Source: Magnetovibrio sp. (GTDB lineage: Bacteria > Pseudomonadota > Alphaproteobacteria > Rhodospirillales > Magnetovibrionaceae). Taken from it: 7,694 bases of DNA. Under the pieces are notes generated by a model that searched no databases, was not told the origin of the DNA, and saw nothing but the letters and a program-made list of their open reading frames with translations. Numbering within the stretch: the first letter of the stretch is position 1; each line of letters opens with the position of its first letter. This document shows, in pieces, positions 6,725-7,694 of this stretch. The translations under genes and the position numbers were made by a program. The DNA lies in assembly GCA_016763255.1 (NCBI GenBank), contig JAESUA010000034.1, forward strand, positions 1 through 7,694, given 5' to 3'.

Positions 6725-7694
6725 ATGGCAATTCCAAATTCCTGGAACGGGCGACTGAAACTTCCGGCCATTGCCGCGCCGATGTTTTTAACCTCGGGCC
6801 CCGATCTTGTGGTTGAAACGTGCCGGGCCGGTGTTGTCGGCACCTTTCCATCCCTCAACCGGCGCACCACGGATGATTATCGGATTTGGCTGGATGAGAT
6901 CGAAGACCGTCTGAGCGCGCATAAAAATTGCGCCCCGTTCGGTGTCAATTTGATCGTCCACAAAACCAATCAACGCTTAACCGCCGATCTGGACGTGACG
7001 GTTGCCCATCAAGTGCCATTGGTGATCACGTCTTTGGGCGCGGTGCCCGATGTGGTTGATGCGGTGCATTCATATGGCGGACTGGTGTTTCATGATGTGG
7101 TCACCCGCCGCCATGCTGAAAAAGCGGCCGAGGCCGGGGTCGATGGCATCATCGCCGTTTGTGCCGGGGCCGGTGGCCACGCCGGGGCGATGAACCCGTT
7201 TGCCCTGATCAACGAAATCAAATCGGTGTTTTGTGGGACGATCTTGTTGTCCGGGGCCATCAGCACCGGGAGTCAAATTGCCGCCGCGCGCATGATGGGT
7301 GCCGATCTGGCTTATCTGGGGACACGTTTTTTGGCCACCGAAGAAGCCATGGTCGATGCGCGTTACAAAAAAATGGTCACCACTTCAACCGCCGCAGACG
7401 TGCTCTACACCTCAAAAATTTCAGGTCTACCGGCTAATTTTTTACGCCCAAGCATCATTGATGCGGGCCTGGACCCGGATGATTTGCCGCCGTCGGGGGA
7501 CTTGGGCCTCACCACCCAAGCCCAAGCCTGGAAAACCATTTGGTCAGCAGGCCAAGGCATCGGGGCGATTTCAGACGTGCCCAATACAGCCGATTTGTGC
7601 GCACGCCTGATCGATGAATATCAACAGGCCATCGGTGCTGTGGCCCAAGACCCGTTTGGGGCGGCTGCAGTCGGGACCGCCATAAATCCTCCCC
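6725..7694 (+). CDS. Nitronate monooxygenase family flavoprotein (3' partial)
   Basis: This is an FMN-dependent TIM-barrel protein of the nitronate monooxygenase (2-nitropropane dioxygenase) family, which oxidises alkyl nitronates to carbonyl compounds and nitrite. The frame is open for 323 codons to the window edge, close to the usual 320-350, so only a short tail should be missing. AAPMFLTSGPD (17-27) is the N-terminal FMN-site strand. CAGAGGHAG (146-154) contains H152 at the position of the family catalytic histidine. SGAISTG (176-182) with GADLAYLGTRFLA (192-204) forms the phosphate-binding part of the barrel. WSAGQGIG (273-280) is the usual C-terminal segment. The start ATG has a modest GAGAG-type ribosome site at 6714-6720, and the N-terminus MAIPNSWNGR fits homologues. 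It is divergent from the MFS gene. Enoyl reductase FabK-like proteins are related, but the AGGHAG and C-terminal features favour nitronate monooxygenase. The true substrate is unknown. Confidence 0.9.
   Translation, partial: MAIPNSWNGRLKLPAIAAPMFLTSGPDLVVETCRAGVVGTFPSLNRRTTDDYRIWLDEIEDRLSAHKNCAPFGVNLIVHKTNQRLTADLDVTVAHQVPLVITSLGAVPDVVDAVHSYGGLVFHDVVTRRHAEKAAEAGVDGIIAVCAGAGGHAGAMNPFALINEIKSVFCGTILLSGAISTGSQIAAARMMGADLAYLGTRFLATEEAMVDARYKKMVTTSTAADVLYTSKISGLPANFLRPSIIDAGLDPDDLPPSGDLGLTTQAQAWKTIWSAGQGIGAISDVPNTADLCARLIDEYQQAIGAVAQDPFGAAAVGTAINPP

Noticed and set aside
7070..7610. Small frames on both strands inside the right-hand flavoprotein gene
   Set aside because: The + strand frame starting at 6725 is continuous to the window edge with family motifs throughout, so these are shadows.
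1..7694. Mobile element, CRISPR array, toxin-antitoxin or phage defence locus
   Set aside because: No transposase, integrase, direct-repeat array or recognisable defence or toxin domain was seen on either strand.

Overview
The window looks like chromosomal DNA from an alphaproteobacterium, probably a Rhodospirillales-like (magnetospirillum/terasakiella-type) lineage. This rests on the style of the PurB, MFS and nitronate monooxygenase proteins, the moderate GC content, and the density of membrane-anchored signalling genes. The taxonomic call is an inference from recognising family styles, not from a search. No mobile element, tRNA, rRNA or CRISPR array was seen.

Left half (1-3710, + strand): a signalling cluster. 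It begins inside a membrane histidine kinase that is cut by the window edge (periplasmic sensor, TM, FixL-like PAS, GAF, HisKA, HATPase). A 72-residue protein of unknown function follows, then a membrane diguanylate cyclase with an intact GGEEF and an inhibitory RxxD site. The kinase and the cyclase carry related extracytoplasmic sensor domains that align without gaps over the visible part. The locus therefore appears to route similar envelope signals into phosphorelay and c-di-GMP outputs. The PAS domain of the kinase keeps the haem-ligating His and distal-pocket residues of FixL, so an additional oxygen or haem input is possible.

Middle (3711-3860): a non-coding convergent junction with a hairpin flanked by A- and T-tracts, which probably terminates transcription from both sides.

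Right half: on the minus strand, an MFS transporter gene (about 6579-5317) precedes purB (5249-3861), the adenylosuccinate lyase of purine synthesis, with 67 bases between them. A divergent intergenic region (6583-6724) follows. It contains a 14-bp inverted repeat and a possible promoter placed so that the MFS mRNA would be leaderless. A nitronate monooxygenase family flavoprotein gene then starts on the + strand at 6725 and runs off the right edge, probably only a few codons short of its end.
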